Source: Magicicada septendecula (taxonomy: Eukaryota > Arthropoda > Insecta > Hemiptera > Cicadidae). Taken from it: a DNA stretch of 64,000 nucleotides. Under the pieces are notes generated by a model, which was not told where the DNA came from, ran no database searches, and saw only the letters and a program-made list of their open reading frames with translations. Numbering within the stretch: position 1 is the stretch's first letter; every line of letters begins with the position of its first letter. Location: the NCBI GenBank assembly GCA_034769895.1, contig CM068369.1, positions 428,073,479 through 428,137,478 of the forward strand, given 5' to 3'. Below, piece after piece: positions 35,489 through 46,266 of this stretch. Made by a program: the position numbers and the translations under genes.

Positions 35489-36000
35489 AATGTTTATCGT
35501 CTGTGTATTACACAAGCCTGCACTGCTTATCAGGATCCTGTGTTTCATTGCTGGATTAACCCCTTCCCGCATTAAAAAAAATTTTTTTTTTTTAGTTGAC
35601 TAACAAAATAAAAAAAATGTTTTTTTCTTTGATACATCCAAAACAATTTCCTAACCCTATGAATAATAATATTAATACTTTCACAGATAAAATCAAATAA
35701 ACACCTCTTTGCAATACTAACATTTCATAACTGTCAACTTGACAGAACCAACAAACCAAAGACACGTGGCAACCTTTAAACCATAACAAATACACATGTT
35801 CTTGACAAGCAGATAGCAATTAAGCAAGGTCACAAGGTACAATAGACTGCATTCCTTATCTTTACTAGATTATCGCTCATTCACAGAATTACCCTACATA
35901 CAACATTTATACCTGAACTGACATATTTTAAATAAAGCTATACATTCTTACATCCTATATCCTGACATTTATTTACGTTAATTTATGGATTTTTTGTATA
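35489..36000. other. Non-coding spacer in the LTR element
   Basis: AT-rich with A/T runs at 35576-35616. No gene seen. Confidence 0.5.
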
Positions 36001-37491
36001 CTACTTTCTCAGTTTGAAACGCACACGCTTACTTGGAAATACAGATTTGAATTGATCTAATATACGCTGTATTTGATTTCTCTCGCAGCCCGTTATCTGA
36101 ACATTGTGGGTCAGTGAGTTATGCGTTATCTTATCTTTCGAGCGTCCCAGTCTGATAATGTGCTGTCCACTATCAACTTTACACTGCAATTTTTCGTTCC
36201 GAAATTCAATTGTAGCGTGCAGTGTATTCAACTTGTCGACTTCCAAAATAATATCATGTCCGAGTTTTCTAACTATAAGTACAGTGATCTCTATTTCCGT
36301 TCCCTGTACGTACCTTGTTATTAGTGCCTGTTTTTCAACTATCTGCGACTCACCCGTCGCTGACTTTATAATTTTGTGATTTACCGGCAGAATCGGAATT
36401 TTTATAAAGTAGTTTTTGTGCCTCAATAGGAACCGCTCGTCCATCAGTGATATTTCTGCAGGATATAGGTCAGACACAACCAATTTATTCTTACAACTAA
36501 CATTACTCACATTCGATCGATTGAACTACTTTTTAACTGAATCACTTTCAGTAACTGTTGCTAATAAGTTGGTATTAAATTGCTGAGTTGTATTTTTATG
36601 TTGTTGTGATTGTGGCTGATTTTGTGGTGGTTGAACTTGAAACTGATTACGCGGTGGTTCATTATTATTTACCATAATTGTTTTCCCCTTATTGTCATCA
36701 GTATCATTCACCTCTCCGTCCTTCATAAACACCTTAATATCTGACTTAGATTCATTTCGAACCTCACCAGTATGAACTGTGTTATAAATTCCTGCACAGT
36801 CTGTACCAATACCAGTTCCAGGCTCTACTACTGGTTCGGGATTTTTATGTGTTATGCATAAACTGTCCGAATCAATAATAGCTTCAGATTCTACTATCCG
36901 TTCACGGCTCTCGCACGCTATATCTGTTACATTATAAACTATCACTTCATCACAGCAATTACTTGAAGTATGTTCTTGACTAATAGTGTTGTTACTTCTA
37001 ATTTCACTTTCGTTATCTTCACTTCCATTTGATGCAGAATCTAGATACTTGACTTTACCGAGAGATGAGTTACTAGGCCCTAATTGGGTTGTTTCTGTAT
37101 AATCACTTTCAATTTCATCTACTACGCTACTGTTCTCCATTAATCCTTCAGATGTAACATCTTGGTTAACTTTCATATTACTTTCTGTGAGAGTACGTTC
37201 CATAAGAACATTTGGTACTTCAAACTTAACACAAGGTACAATATTTTCAACAGCTCATTCTAATTCAGTAGCAGCTGAAATTTCCTGTAGATTCGCTAAC
37301 ATCTCCTCTCTATCGGCTTCCATTTCTTCCCACATTTCCCGTATACTCGTCATCACCTCTTCTAAATACTTCTGCATACTGGCATCAAGTTCTTCCAAAT
37401 TTCTCTGCATATTCGCTTCCATGGTTTTCATACTAGCTAATAAGTCAGCTAAAGCATTCCTTATTTCTGCTAAATCCGCCATAGTGATCAA
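36001..37491 (-). pseudogene. gag/protease relic of the minus-strand LTR element
   Basis: One frame of about 497 codons with two in-frame stops (near 37254 and 36525). The N-terminus (MADLAEIRNALADLLASMKT...) is a helical coiled coil, the middle is acidic and Ser/Thr-rich, then a Gln/Asn/Pro-rich stretch. The C-terminal 170 aa resemble a Gypsy retropepsin (LGHDIILEVDKLNTLHATI), followed by the usual linker (QRILDQFKSVFPSK). The expected catalytic D-S/T-G box reads DLYPAEISL, so the protease is inactive. RT would follow but is gone. Confidence 0.6.
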
Positions 37492-37893
37492 ATTTAATTT
37501 AAAAAGTTAATAAAATTTAAATTCCCTGACTTAACGCTACAAAAACTTATTATTACACGATTATTATTGTAGTGTAAACCAGTTTATACGCACACAGTAA
37601 GCAGTTCAATATATCAAAATGTAAACAAACCTTATCTAACACATAAAACAACTAATAATCTACCTCCAATATACTAATAAAATTGTTCATATATGACACA
37701 CAAGAGAATATGCACAATTGATAAATTATATCCTCAGATTTTCATATGAACCATACACACACAAATATTACATTAATTATACTTATACGTCGGATTTTAC
37801 CAACAAATTTTATATTCTTTGACATATATAGAATAGCGTAAAATTACCGCTATTTTACGTGCCCCATGTTGCTAAGCGCCAAATATCTCTATG
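37492..37893 (-). other. Leader and PBS-like site of the minus-strand LTR element
   Basis: Non-coding leader between the 5' LTR and gag. On the minus strand it starts with TTTGGCGCTTAGCAACATGGGGC (37861-37883), the same kind of primer site as in the 14.8-kb element. Confidence 0.6.
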
Positions 37894-38459
37894 CGACAAC
37901 ACAAATAACTTAACTATTGGCGCATAGGATATGGTAGTATGTGTATCTTAATGCAAAAGTCTATATTGGAGGGTTTAAGATTATTTATTGCACACAAGAC
38001 ATATGTAATTGTTTATATGATATATTTGACAAGCATAATAATGATAATGTTTCAGATATAGTCTTTTAAAGTGTTAATTATTGTTCATATACGTGATGTG
38101 GTACATTACATATGTGATGATGATGATTCCTTCTCGCGCCGATATTGATGGAAAAAGGGGGGGGCTTTGCTGTGTAGTTGAGTCGTCAGGCGTTGCGTTC
38201 GATGACAGATGGTTCACCTTGTTGACGCTTCCAGCTGGGCTGGTGTCCTGGAGTTCCAACGTTGACACGGACGCTTCGCACACAAACAACGGTTCTATAG
38301 AATACTACTTCTGAAATTGTATACAGTAATTATAATTCATTAGCCTCTCAGGTCACAGTGGGTATTACTTAGAAACGGTATATTAGGCTTATACCAATCC
38401 GGACTCTTCAAGTGTTCACGCGTACCGCAGGGTCTACCGCGATCAGCAGACCTCTCTAT
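37894..38459 (-). repeat. 5' LTR (right copy), cut by the Polinton
   Basis: About 98 percent identical by eye to 27766-28337. It ends abruptly at ctctctatg, where the Polinton terminal repeat begins; the missing remainder is not found beyond the Polinton's right end. Confidence 0.75.
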
Positions 38460-39307
38460 GGGGGGTTCCGACTTGATGCATTATAGTGTATATGTTAAAA
38501 TATATGATCAGGGTTACCAACCTTGCATTATTGTGTATAGAACAGATCTGCCAACATTTTTCTGTGGTGGGAAATTCAAACTATATGATCATGATTGTTG
38601 TCGATATCAATTCTCTCTTTGAATGTAAATAACTATCTCTCTCCCTCCCCCTCTCTCTCTCTCTCTCTCTCTCTCTCGCACACACACATTTAGTAGATTA
38701 CTGTTGCATCTCACTCTCTCTCTCTCCACGTGTTTATGTAACGGGTCTCACTCTCTCTCTCTCTCTACGCCATCGGTTTTACTATGATATCAATTCATTC
38801 TTTCAATGTAAGTAATTCTCTCTGTCTCTAGACGCAGTTATCCATCACGATATAAACTCTCTCTCTCTTTATGTAATTGGTTTTACAGTGATATATCATG
38901 TCTCTCTCTCTCTCTCTCTCTCTCGCTCGCAGACGTCGGAAGAAATTCCTAGTTTTTAATGTAATTACCTGTGTGTATGTTAACGGCTTCACAATAAATG
39001 TTAGCCTATTGTGTGTGCTATGTAAATTGTTTGTACATCAATGAATAATATAATGGTGCTAGTTTTAATGTAATGCGTATTGTGTATTGCTGCTGCTGCT
39101 GCTGCTGCAAACGTCGGTAGAAATTCACACATTCAAATAGTTGACAGCACCAATAAGGTATGATTTGAATCTTTCGGTGTAGCATTTCACATAATTTAAT
39201 GTACTTTACAAATAATTGCTTGCATGTTCAGAGGTTTATAACGAAATAAATTAAAATAAACCATAATTTGTTTTAAATGATTAAATATATATTTACACCA
39301 CTGTACA
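38460..39307. repeat. Polinton left terminal inverted repeat
   Basis: About 850 bp with several (CT)n/(GA)n microsatellites and a (CTG)n at 39091. It is mirrored by 63957-63356 and, beyond the LTR insertion and a divergent patch, by 57420-57330 (gtttataacgaaataaattaaa). Such repeats serve as replication ends for the protein-primed polymerase. Confidence 0.85.
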
Positions 39308-41093
39308 ATTTAACTGGTTTTAGAAAGTTATATTCAGTGTGGTAATTAGTGATAGAAAGATTAACTGTGTATGCACACTACACACACACACACAACGATA
39401 CAGAATTAGATATAGTTATTATTCGCTAACTTAAACCAAGGGTCATTGACCGTGAGTACATCGTCTAAATCGGTGCGTCCTACTTTCTAATTTGACACAT
39501 GACAGTCATTAGCAGCGGTGACAGTAATTCGGATTACTTATGGATTAGAAAATATTTACTCCAAAAACGGACACAAGCTGTCCCCACTACCAGAGTACAA
39601 TATATACGCGAAGAAAATCAGTTGCAATTTCTCATTCGGCTGTCTGCGTGTGCTGATACATCGTGAAATCTATCACTGCAGTTTTAATAGTTGAAAGACT
39701 GTTTTGTATTATTATTGTACGTCTCACGAGTCTTCAGTATACACAACGTTCATCATTAAGGGTGTGTAGACAACACATGCTAGTTTGGTAAGTGTACATG
39801 AAACATTTTGAATACGGTACGTTAATAAGTGAACATAATTTTATTGTATGTACAGATTTTATTTAAACGTAAAAATTATTTGCATTAAAACATTATCAAG
39901 CTCATTATTTATTGAATTTAATACATGTGTGTGTGCGTGTGTGTATGATCAAATTATTATGTCTGTTACAATTTTCTGAAATATATTCTTACCGTACTTT
40001 TATATTACACTTCTAATTGAAGATATATATTTTAGGTATAGCTGAATTTAAGCGTGTGAGCTTCAATATACACAACGTCCGTCATTTTTTAAGGGTGTGT
40101 AGACAACGTACGCTAGTTTGGTAAGTGTACATGAAACATTTTGAATACGTTAATAAGTGAACATAATTTTATTGTATGTACAGATTTTATTTAAACGTAA
40201 AAAATTATTCGCATTAAAACACTATCAAGTGCATTATTTATTGAATTTAATACATGACTCGTTCAAATAAGTATGTATGGGTGTGTGATCAAATTACTAT
40301 GTCTGTTACAAAATTCTGAAATTTATTCTTGTTGTGCTTTTTATATTACACTACATAATTTTATTGTATGTAAAGATTTTATTTAAACGTAATTTATATA
40401 TTACACTACATAATTTTATTGTATGTACAGATTTTATTTAAACGTAAAAATTATTCACATTAAAACATTATCAAGTGCATTATTTATTGAATTTAATACA
40501 TGACTCATTCAAATAAGTGTGTGTGTGTGTGTGTGTGATAAAATTACAATTTCTGAAATATATTCTTACCGTACTTTTTATATTACACTTCTAATTGAAG
40601 ATATATCTTAGGTATAGCTGAATTTTAAGCGTGCGAGCCTTCAGTGTGCATACAACGTCTGTCATTTAAGGGTACGTGTGTGGAAAACGCTCGCTAGTTT
40701 GTTGCATGTAAGTATACATTATGGGGTGGGTTATACAAATAATAATAAAGTGTGTACTATATACATTTATTAAAATACATACACAGCTCCAAGATTATAT
40801 TTAACTAGTTTTTACAATTAAAATACATACACAGCTCCAAGATTATATTGTAACAAGTATGAAAATATATCTAAATTATTATATTGTTACAAGTATGAAA
40901 ATATATCTAAACTAGTTTTTACAATTAAAAAAAACATACACAGTTCCAAGATTATATTGTTACAAGTATTAAAATATATCTAAACTAGTTTTACAATTAA
41001 AATACATACTCACAGCTCCAATATTATAATGTTACAAATATGAAAATATATATATTTAAAACTAGTATTTACAAAATATGTATAAAATAAGAC
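39308..41093 (+). repeat. Left-end tandem repeats with leader-exon-like cassettes
   Basis: No protein gene. A possible promoter (tatata at 39601, TCATTC about 30 bases on) precedes three tandem units of about 330-570 bp. Each has an exon-like segment closed by a strong GTAAGT donor: up to 39787, 40036-40120 and 40612-40707; the second and third start after a TTTAG/CTTAG acceptor. All share aagggtRYgtgtRgaMaac and gctagtttg. From 40765 to 41050 a different unit of about 66 bp (cacagctccaagattatattg) is repeated four times. Confidence 0.7.
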
Positions 41094-42332
41094 TTAAACA
41101 CGTCTATGTACTGTGTTGGACAATGGCGTATATTCTACAAGCGAATCATGTAGTATCATACAGTAGGCAGTCGTCTGCGTAGGAAAATTCATTGACGATT
41201 CAAATTCTAAACGTACATCAACCGCTGAAGACTTAAGCGTATCGTCTTTTTTGCTACAATCGAATACAAACAGCGGGGCTTTTGATTTGAATAATTCTGG
41301 TGTCAGTACTGGGCTGACGTCTAAACGGTGGTAATACGAACTTTGAAAACTGGCGTACATATTGTACAATAATGCAAAACGGTCTTTCCCAATATCCAAG
41401 TTTAAATTATCGTAAGGATAATACTTGTCGTTTAGAAACAGTCTCGCATTGGTCACATTACAGTGATCGAATTCATCGGCGTGTGCTGTCAGTACATTCT
41501 TTCTTGCTGTCTGAAACGCTAACACAACAAAGCGTGGTTTTTCTAGCTGACTCGAGGTCTTGACAATCCAATTCTGCCTTTTAGTCTGTGGTAAGGCAGG
41601 ATACTCGTGCAACTCCCAGGCCCTAAAAGGCATAGTTATCGGGTGGTCTTTCTCTATGACTCGTAACAGTGGTAATCTGTACGCATTAGCTACATGTACA
41701 TAAGGCATTTTCCAGTAAACTTTATCTAGTTCAAGAACACAATTAGCAGCCGTTTGTCCGCTTGCTAAAACCATAGCGTTTATGTCGGTAGATGTACGTA
41801 GGAGTATAAGTTCTTGTTTCACGTTCAGCACGATGCGTGTATAGTCTTCTGCGAATCGCATTAGCATTTTCAGTGGAATACAAAAGTTGAATTCACAGTC
41901 ATCATTCACTTTTAATACGTTCGCGGTCGGTGCCACCCAACCCGCGTTTTCCATTGCGTCACGTGCGTTGTTGTTGAGTGATAGAAAAGTTTTAATAGTT
42001 GACGTAACGCCGACGTTTCTGGTATGGTCCACTACCACTCCAGCCAACTCGTAACGAATCTCTTCAAAGAGAAATGCTATAGCATTGTTCACCAGTTCCA
42101 CATTCAGCGCAGTATCTGCAGCCACACTAGGGTTTTTAACCAACTTGCCTTCGATGTAGAGGAAACTTTCTGACGGCAGTGTAAAGACGTCCTGTTGTTG
42201 TATTGGCACACGTATTTCATCATTGTTTCCATATCTTGTTGTTGCGTACGGCGCGTGTGAGTGAAATGAAAAGTGCGTGATACTGTCTTCAAAGAACGGT
42301 TGCTGCTCCACAGATAATATTCCACTCACCAT
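41094..42332 (-). CDS. Polinton major capsid protein candidate (double jelly-roll)
   Basis: 412 aa, fully open. It begins MVSGILSVEQQPFFEDSITH and ends with AYCMILHDSLVEYTPLSN, a pattern I recognise from capsid-type proteins of arthropod Polintons: an N-terminal strand segment with NNDEIRVPIQQQDVFTLPSES and a C-terminal DVRLEFE...HD.xVEY motif. It is shorter than the 550-700 aa hexon of many Polintons, so the exact structural class is inferred from family resemblance and position beside penton and protease. Most distal leftward gene. Confidence 0.65.
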   Translation of the reverse strand: MVSGILSVEQQPFFEDSITHFSFHSHAPYATTRYGNNDEIRVPIQQQDVFTLPSESFLYIEGKLVKNPSVAADTALNVELVNNAIAFLFEEIRYELAGVVVDHTRNVGVTSTIKTFLSLNNNARDAMENAGWVAPTANVLKVNDDCEFNFCIPLKMLMRFAEDYTRIVLNVKQELILLRTSTDINAMVLASGQTAANCVLELDKVYWKMPYVHVANAYRLPLLRVIEKDHPITMPFRAWELHEYPALPQTKRQNWIVKTSSQLEKPRFVVLAFQTARKNVLTAHADEFDHCNVTNARLFLNDKYYPYDNLNLDIGKDRFALLYNMYASFQSSYYHRLDVSPVLTPELFKSKAPLFVFDCSKKDDTLKSSAVDVRLEFESSMNFPTQTTAYCMILHDSLVEYTPLSNTVHRRV

Positions 42333-42506
42333 GTTACTTGTTTACAACAAAACCCAGTGAAATCAGGAAACGACGGTTAACCGATGTTAATCGTTTCAGT
42401 TTCGAACGAGTACTGATGCGTTTCCTAACTGATCTTTCTTCTTCTTCTTTTATTTCTGACGACTGTGGTAGCAGCGGTGGCGAAGAAACAAAGTACAAGC
42501 CCATGT

Positions 42507-43208
42507 CTATAGTCGTTTTAGATGTAAACGCACAGTGATGACTCCTCCACGAAAATCTATTACGTCACCGTCCTGGTCGTGTAAAGATAATGTTATGTTG
42601 TCCAAACGACTCACATTCACAGGTAGGTATATGACGTTTGTAGGTGATTCAATTATATTGAATCCTGGTTCGACTGACGGATAGAATGAGTGCAGCGTGT
42701 GCTCGTTTTTACCGTTCTTGTATGATCCTTGCGCTATGTTACACCTTATCAGTATACTGTTCACTTTTATAATGTTAACTGTGGCGTCAGACGTGTGAGT
42801 TTTATTCGCTTCAAGCAGACGCTTTTCCTTGAAACCCAACATATCACCGATACCGCACACTGTTTGTTGAAAGTCAATATCCAGTGCACAAGTCAGTTCA
42901 CATTTCAGTGAATTGTTGTTAGGACGTAGACTAATCTTTGAGTCTCCTAACTGCTTTTTGAGGAAGGCTTCTATGTCACCGATTTCATAAGCACCCGTAG
43001 GTAAAGTTATCAAGTCCCACGTTGTTCCGTCCCGTAGTACTGGAAACACATTGTTTTTTCCCTCAACCACGTTCGGTATACTGTTGTATGTAGTAAAGTC
43101 CAATAGACCTACATACCATTCGCCGTTTGTTAGTTCGAGAGGCGGGAAAAAGTCACATACAAGAGCGGCAGCATTCGTACCTGTTAAGGTGACCGACAGC
43201 GAAGACAT
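42507..43208 (-). CDS. Penton-like minor capsid protein
   Basis: 233 aa, open. It starts MSSLSVTLTGTNAAALVCDF and ends FRGGVITVRLHLKRL; beta-rich throughout, of the size of the single jelly-roll minor capsid (penton) protein of Polintons. It lies between the major capsid candidate and the protease, the usual order. The gap to the capsid gene is 174 bp and to the protease 15 bp, so all are probably expressed together leftward. Confidence 0.7.
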   Translation of the reverse strand: MSSLSVTLTGTNAAALVCDFFPPLELTNGEWYVGLLDFTTYNSIPNVVEGKNNVFPVLRDGTTWDLITLPTGAYEIGDIEAFLKKQLGDSKISLRPNNNSLKCELTCALDIDFQQTVCGIGDMLGFKEKRLLEANKTHTSDATVNIIKVNSILIRCNIAQGSYKNGKNEHTLHSFYPSVEPGFNIIESPTNVIYLPVNVSRLDNITLSLHDQDGDVIDFRGGVITVRLHLKRL

Positions 43209-43223
43209 CTTGTCGCTTACTGA

Positions 43224-43574
43224 TCACTCACGCGTTAAGAAGTCCAAACATAAATGCCCACAGATGACTGTGTGTGGTGGCTGTTCACGCTCGTAATTGT
43301 AGTAAATGTCAGTGTCGGTTCCAAAATACTGTGTCAGCTCAAGAGGTGGCCGCATATTACCATACGCGTCATAGTAGTAAACTCGATTGTTTCGCTTCTT
43401 GTAGCAAACCCAGTGCGTACCAGGTCCTTCTGCACTGTCCAGATTAACAACCGCACTCTCGTTCTTCCAAGGCGGTCTGTGTGGTAAAGTGTTACGCATA
43501 AAAACTCCTCTGAAATAAGGTATTTTCAAAAGTTTTGCGTACACATACAAATTACTGTCGGACAATGCACGCAC
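43224..43574 (-). CDS. Adenain-like cysteine protease
   Basis: 116 aa, open. The order of active-site residues matches adenovirus-type (C5/Ulp1-like) proteases: His54 in GTHWVCY, Asp69 in YYYDAYG, Gln98 and Cys105 in VICGHLC. It would mature capsid proteins during virion assembly. It is shorter than adenain (about 200 aa) but complete around the active site. A second copy of its first 120 bases lies in the right terminal repeat (63236-63355). Confidence 0.85.
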   Translation of the reverse strand: MRALSDSNLYVYAKLLKIPYFRGVFMRNTLPHRPPWKNESAVVNLDSAEGPGTHWVCYKKRNNRVYYYDAYGNMRPPLELTQYFGTDTDIYYNYEREQPPHTVICGHLCLDFLTRE

Positions 43575-43585
43575 TGGTATGCAAA

Positions 43586-44176
43586 TTAGTTTTTTTGTCT
43601 GTAAGGACGTAGGTATAGACCTGACGCTATTTTTTTATTGTTACGTTTATGCCTTGAGACTGTTTTGCGTTTGGTGTTGTTACGTTTGCAGGTCGTTTTG
43701 CGTTTGCCCGCGGATTGACGTTTAATTCCTGAACCCTTCTTCTTTTTTCTGCAACCACTACGCGAGCTCCCTCCACCCACTGCTGATTTTGCTTTCATTG
43801 CGGCTGCTACAGCTGCAGCATACACTCTTTGACTAACACCGGAATTCCAACCTTTCACTCGTTCCCACGCTTTGTCGGCAAGAACGCGATCAGCTATACG
43901 TCTTCGACTGTTGTCTTTGTACCTTGCGTAGGCGATATCGTGTTCGCGACAGGCTTCGTCCAGCTCGTTGATTCCGCGCTCGCCGCGTGCCAATCTCTCT
44001 TTGAGTTTTGTTCCAGGTCCACAGAATCGATAGCCGGGTAGGTGTAATTCTACTGGTAATGCGTCCACCGCTCGATTAATCAAAGTAGGTACTGACGAAA
44101 CGATAGCGGGCACAGTGTTTTTAAGTATTTTTCCAATTACACCACGCCCCATTCTTTTCTTACGAAGTACGTGCAT
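43586..44176 (-). CDS. PLA2-domain basic protein (capsid/core)
   Basis: 196 aa, open. Residues 49-56 (YRFCGPGT) form a phospholipase A2 calcium loop, and 75-84 contain the catalytic His-Asp pair (CREHDIAY, His79-Asp80), as in parvovirus VP1-type PLA2. Residues 100-145 are alanine-rich; the C-terminal 60 residues are Lys/Arg-rich (KKKKGSG, KRKTTCKRNN), like DNA-binding core proteins. In adintovirus-like elements such proteins are virion components thought to help membrane passage. Its start overlaps the next gene's end by 17 bp. Confidence 0.75.
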   Translation of the reverse strand: MHVLRKKRMGRGVIGKILKNTVPAIVSSVPTLINRAVDALPVELHLPGYRFCGPGTKLKERLARGERGINELDEACREHDIAYARYKDNSRRRIADRVLADKAWERVKGWNSGVSQRVYAAAVAAAMKAKSAVGGGSSRSGCRKKKKGSGIKRQSAGKRKTTCKRNNTKRKTVSRHKRNNKKIASGLYLRPYRQKN

Positions 44177-44663
44177 TCTTGTAAACAGATCTCCAATTCT
44201 TGATTTCCGGTTCCGTATCGAGAACGTCTATTAAACGTCCCACCTCTTCAATATATTCAGACAGGACTGAACGCTGTGTCGCGCTGTCTTGATATTTATA
44301 GACAAACTTTATTAGATTGATTATATGAGCGTGAAATACCTGAGTGACCTTGTACAATTCAGTCTTTATATGTAGTTTTAATTCGTGCATTTTTCGTACA
44401 GTGACTGCGTCTGTGTCAGCTACTCCGTCTGCTATATTCGTAATTTTTCTTTCGCCAGCGTAGAAAGCATTGGTTTGCAAACTGATTGTGTTGTCGTATA
44501 AAAATTCCAAATTCACAGCGTCTTTGCTGGCGACTGGCGCTTGCACGTGTGTTAGCCGACAGTCATCAACGATTACGTTACCTGCACGATCTTTTCTCAA
44601 ACTCTTTGCGTCTACGTATCGTTTTGTGGCTGCATCTCTTGATTTAAGCGGATCGTTTAGCAT
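44160..44663 (-). CDS. Fibre-like repeat protein
   Basis: 167 aa, open. Three imperfect repeats of the type AATKRYVDA / SKDAVNLEF / DTDAVTVRKM, each preceded by a beta-strand (RLTHVQAP, KITNIADG), resemble the beta-helical shaft repeats of phage tail fibres. The C-terminal 70 residues are helical. By position it is a virion protein, perhaps a vertex fibre. This is motif likeness only, not proof. Confidence 0.5.
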   Translation of the reverse strand: MLNDPLKSRDAATKRYVDAKSLRKDRAGNVIVDDCRLTHVQAPVASKDAVNLEFLYDNTISLQTNAFYAGERKITNIADGVADTDAVTVRKMHELKLHIKTELYKVTQVFHAHIINLIKFVYKYQDSATQRSVLSEYIEEVGRLIDVLDTEPEIKNWRSVYKNARTS

Positions 44664-44725
44664 TATTATTCGATGATCTTTTGCGTCTACGGTAGCATCG
44701 TTCTTGTACTGTAAGCATGCATCCT

Positions 44726-45454
44726 TTACGTACTGTAAAGAAACAACATTCGTGCACTCGATGCAAACAATTTAGATATTACTAGTCGGTACTTGACGCC
44801 ACTGTTACTGTTTATTCGCGTATTGTGTTTATATTTTTGTTTGTGTCCGTTGGTTGCTAGTAGTATGGACTTGTATTTCCTCATATCGTCCTTATTGTAT
44901 TTTTTCGGTAGTTTCATAAACAAAAGTTCATACAGACCAGGCGTACCCTCGTAAATTTTTCCTTTGACATGAAAGTTGTCGTTATCATCGATTTTCACAT
45001 TTGAATCACCTATCATCCATTTACCGGCCACGTATCGAACACCATACATACGATCTATAATCCGTTTACAGTCAGCCGATTCGCACAAACGCATATATTT
45101 GTTTGCTAATGAATCGTCACTGAAATGTGAAGCGTTAGGGTTCCATGCGCTATCGTCACTGAAATGAGAAGCGTTATGACTCTGCGTGCCACTTTCGTTT
45201 TCAGTTATTACGTGTTGTGTAGGCTCTTCTTGTTTTATCTGCTGCTTCTCCTCCTCCTCCTCCTCCTCCTCCATCGTATCACCACTTAACTTTCGTGAAA
45301 TAGCTTCTAATGGTTCCAGAATCGGTCTGTAATTTTTTCTGAACTTCTCGTCGCTTTCTCTGATACCGTATTGTAATGCATGATCTTTTTTCCTTATGTT
45401 GTCGCTTATCGTATCTATATCATACGCAAGTCGTTCCTCCTTATTCATCGCCAT
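44726..45454 (-). CDS. Conserved Polinton-associated acidic protein
   Basis: 242 aa, open. Helical N-terminus, a Glu run (residues about 62-69), two copies of NASHFSDDS, then a compact domain (RYVAGKWMIGDSNVKIDDND ... YEGTPGLYELLFMK) that I have seen as an uncharacterised conserved domain in arthropod Polintons. Function unknown. It lies between the ATPase and the fibre-like gene. Confidence 0.6.
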   Translation of the reverse strand: MAMNKEERLAYDIDTISDNIRKKDHALQYGIRESDEKFRKNYRPILEPLEAISRKLSGDTMEEEEEEEEKQQIKQEEPTQHVITENESGTQSHNASHFSDDSAWNPNASHFSDDSLANKYMRLCESADCKRIIDRMYGVRYVAGKWMIGDSNVKIDDNDNFHVKGKIYEGTPGLYELLFMKLPKKYNKDDMRKYKSILLATNGHKQKYKHNTRINSNSGVKYRLVISKLFASSARMLFLYST

Positions 45455-45501
45455 CGCGTGTTAGCAAGAGGACTGATTACATTACTACAGTGCAAGCACT
45501 T

Positions 45502-46262
45502 TTATACTTCGCTGGAAACAATTATGAATCGATCAAAGCCGATTCTATATCTACCTTCATTTATTGACGAGTCTTTGTCTATGACTAGAAATCCATAACG
45601 ATCCTTCCACGCTTCCGTGCAGACGTCTTTGAAAGCATCATATTTCATATCCATGTTGACATGATCGTTGTATGCATGTCGTAAATTTAGATCGTCTTGT
45701 TTGAACAATATCAACAAGTTAGCGTTGTCACACACCAATTGTTTCGGTATCTGGCTATATGTCTGACATAGATAGAATGTGTCCACACCGCTATGTCTCC
45801 CCATAGCAAAATACTTTCGAATATTGTTTTGTCTTTCACACGATACGTCATCGAATACGATAACAGAGTCGAGACCAGTGATTTCACTCGGTAGTGGGAA
45901 TTCTTCGTTCTCGCTGTATGCACATGGTAACCTAAACCTTCATCAGCGAGTGATTTCATCACTGTTTCTAGCATTCTGTATTTTGGTTGAAATAATGATT
46001 TTGAAAACACGTATACGTTGCGGAAACGTAGACCGTTGGCATCAAACAGTAGGTTGAATAGCACATTGGATTTCCCACAGGAACTTGGGTCTGTAACGAT
46101 AAAGCGAATACTGTTCGGTAATAGCGGACCATGTTTACGTTTAGCACTGCCTTCGTCACCAGCCAAAAAGTCCATATCCTTTATTGGTAATTTGTTTGCT
46201 TGCTGTACAATCTTCATCTTTATGAATACCGAAAGCATACTGTTTTCAGCACGTGCTGTCAC
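45502..46262 (-). pseudogene. FtsK/HerA-type packaging ATPase, frameshifted
   Basis: Two overlapping frames, 46262-45711 and 45804-45502. The first has a Walker A segment at residues 58-66 (DPSSCGKSN; the usual first Gly is Asp here) and the FRNVYVFSKSLFQPKY strand. The region downstream of a frameshift near 45,905-45,930 encodes the Walker B area and then YLCQTYSQIPKQLVCDN, a sensor-type motif. The enzyme would drive DNA packaging into capsids. The single break probably kills this copy. Confidence 0.75.
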
Positions 46263-46266
46263 CTTT

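Larger units (their letters stand above)
27766..38459 (-). mobile_element. Minus-strand LTR retrotransposon, nested and truncated
   Basis: The repeats 27766-28337 and 37894-38459 are nearly identical and in the same orientation. On the minus strand the right copy is the 5' LTR: it is followed by a PBS-like TTTGGCGCTTAGCAACATGGGGC (37861-37883) and a gag/protease relic (37491-36001). RT, RNase H and integrase are absent. A PLE (29368-35488) with a nested hAT interrupts the interior. The right LTR is cut at 38459/38460 by the Polinton end. Confidence 0.75.

Noticed and set aside
38640..38930. Short regular repeats that might suggest a CRISPR-like array
   Set aside because: They are (CT)n microsatellites in a eukaryotic transposon, without unique spacers of constant length.
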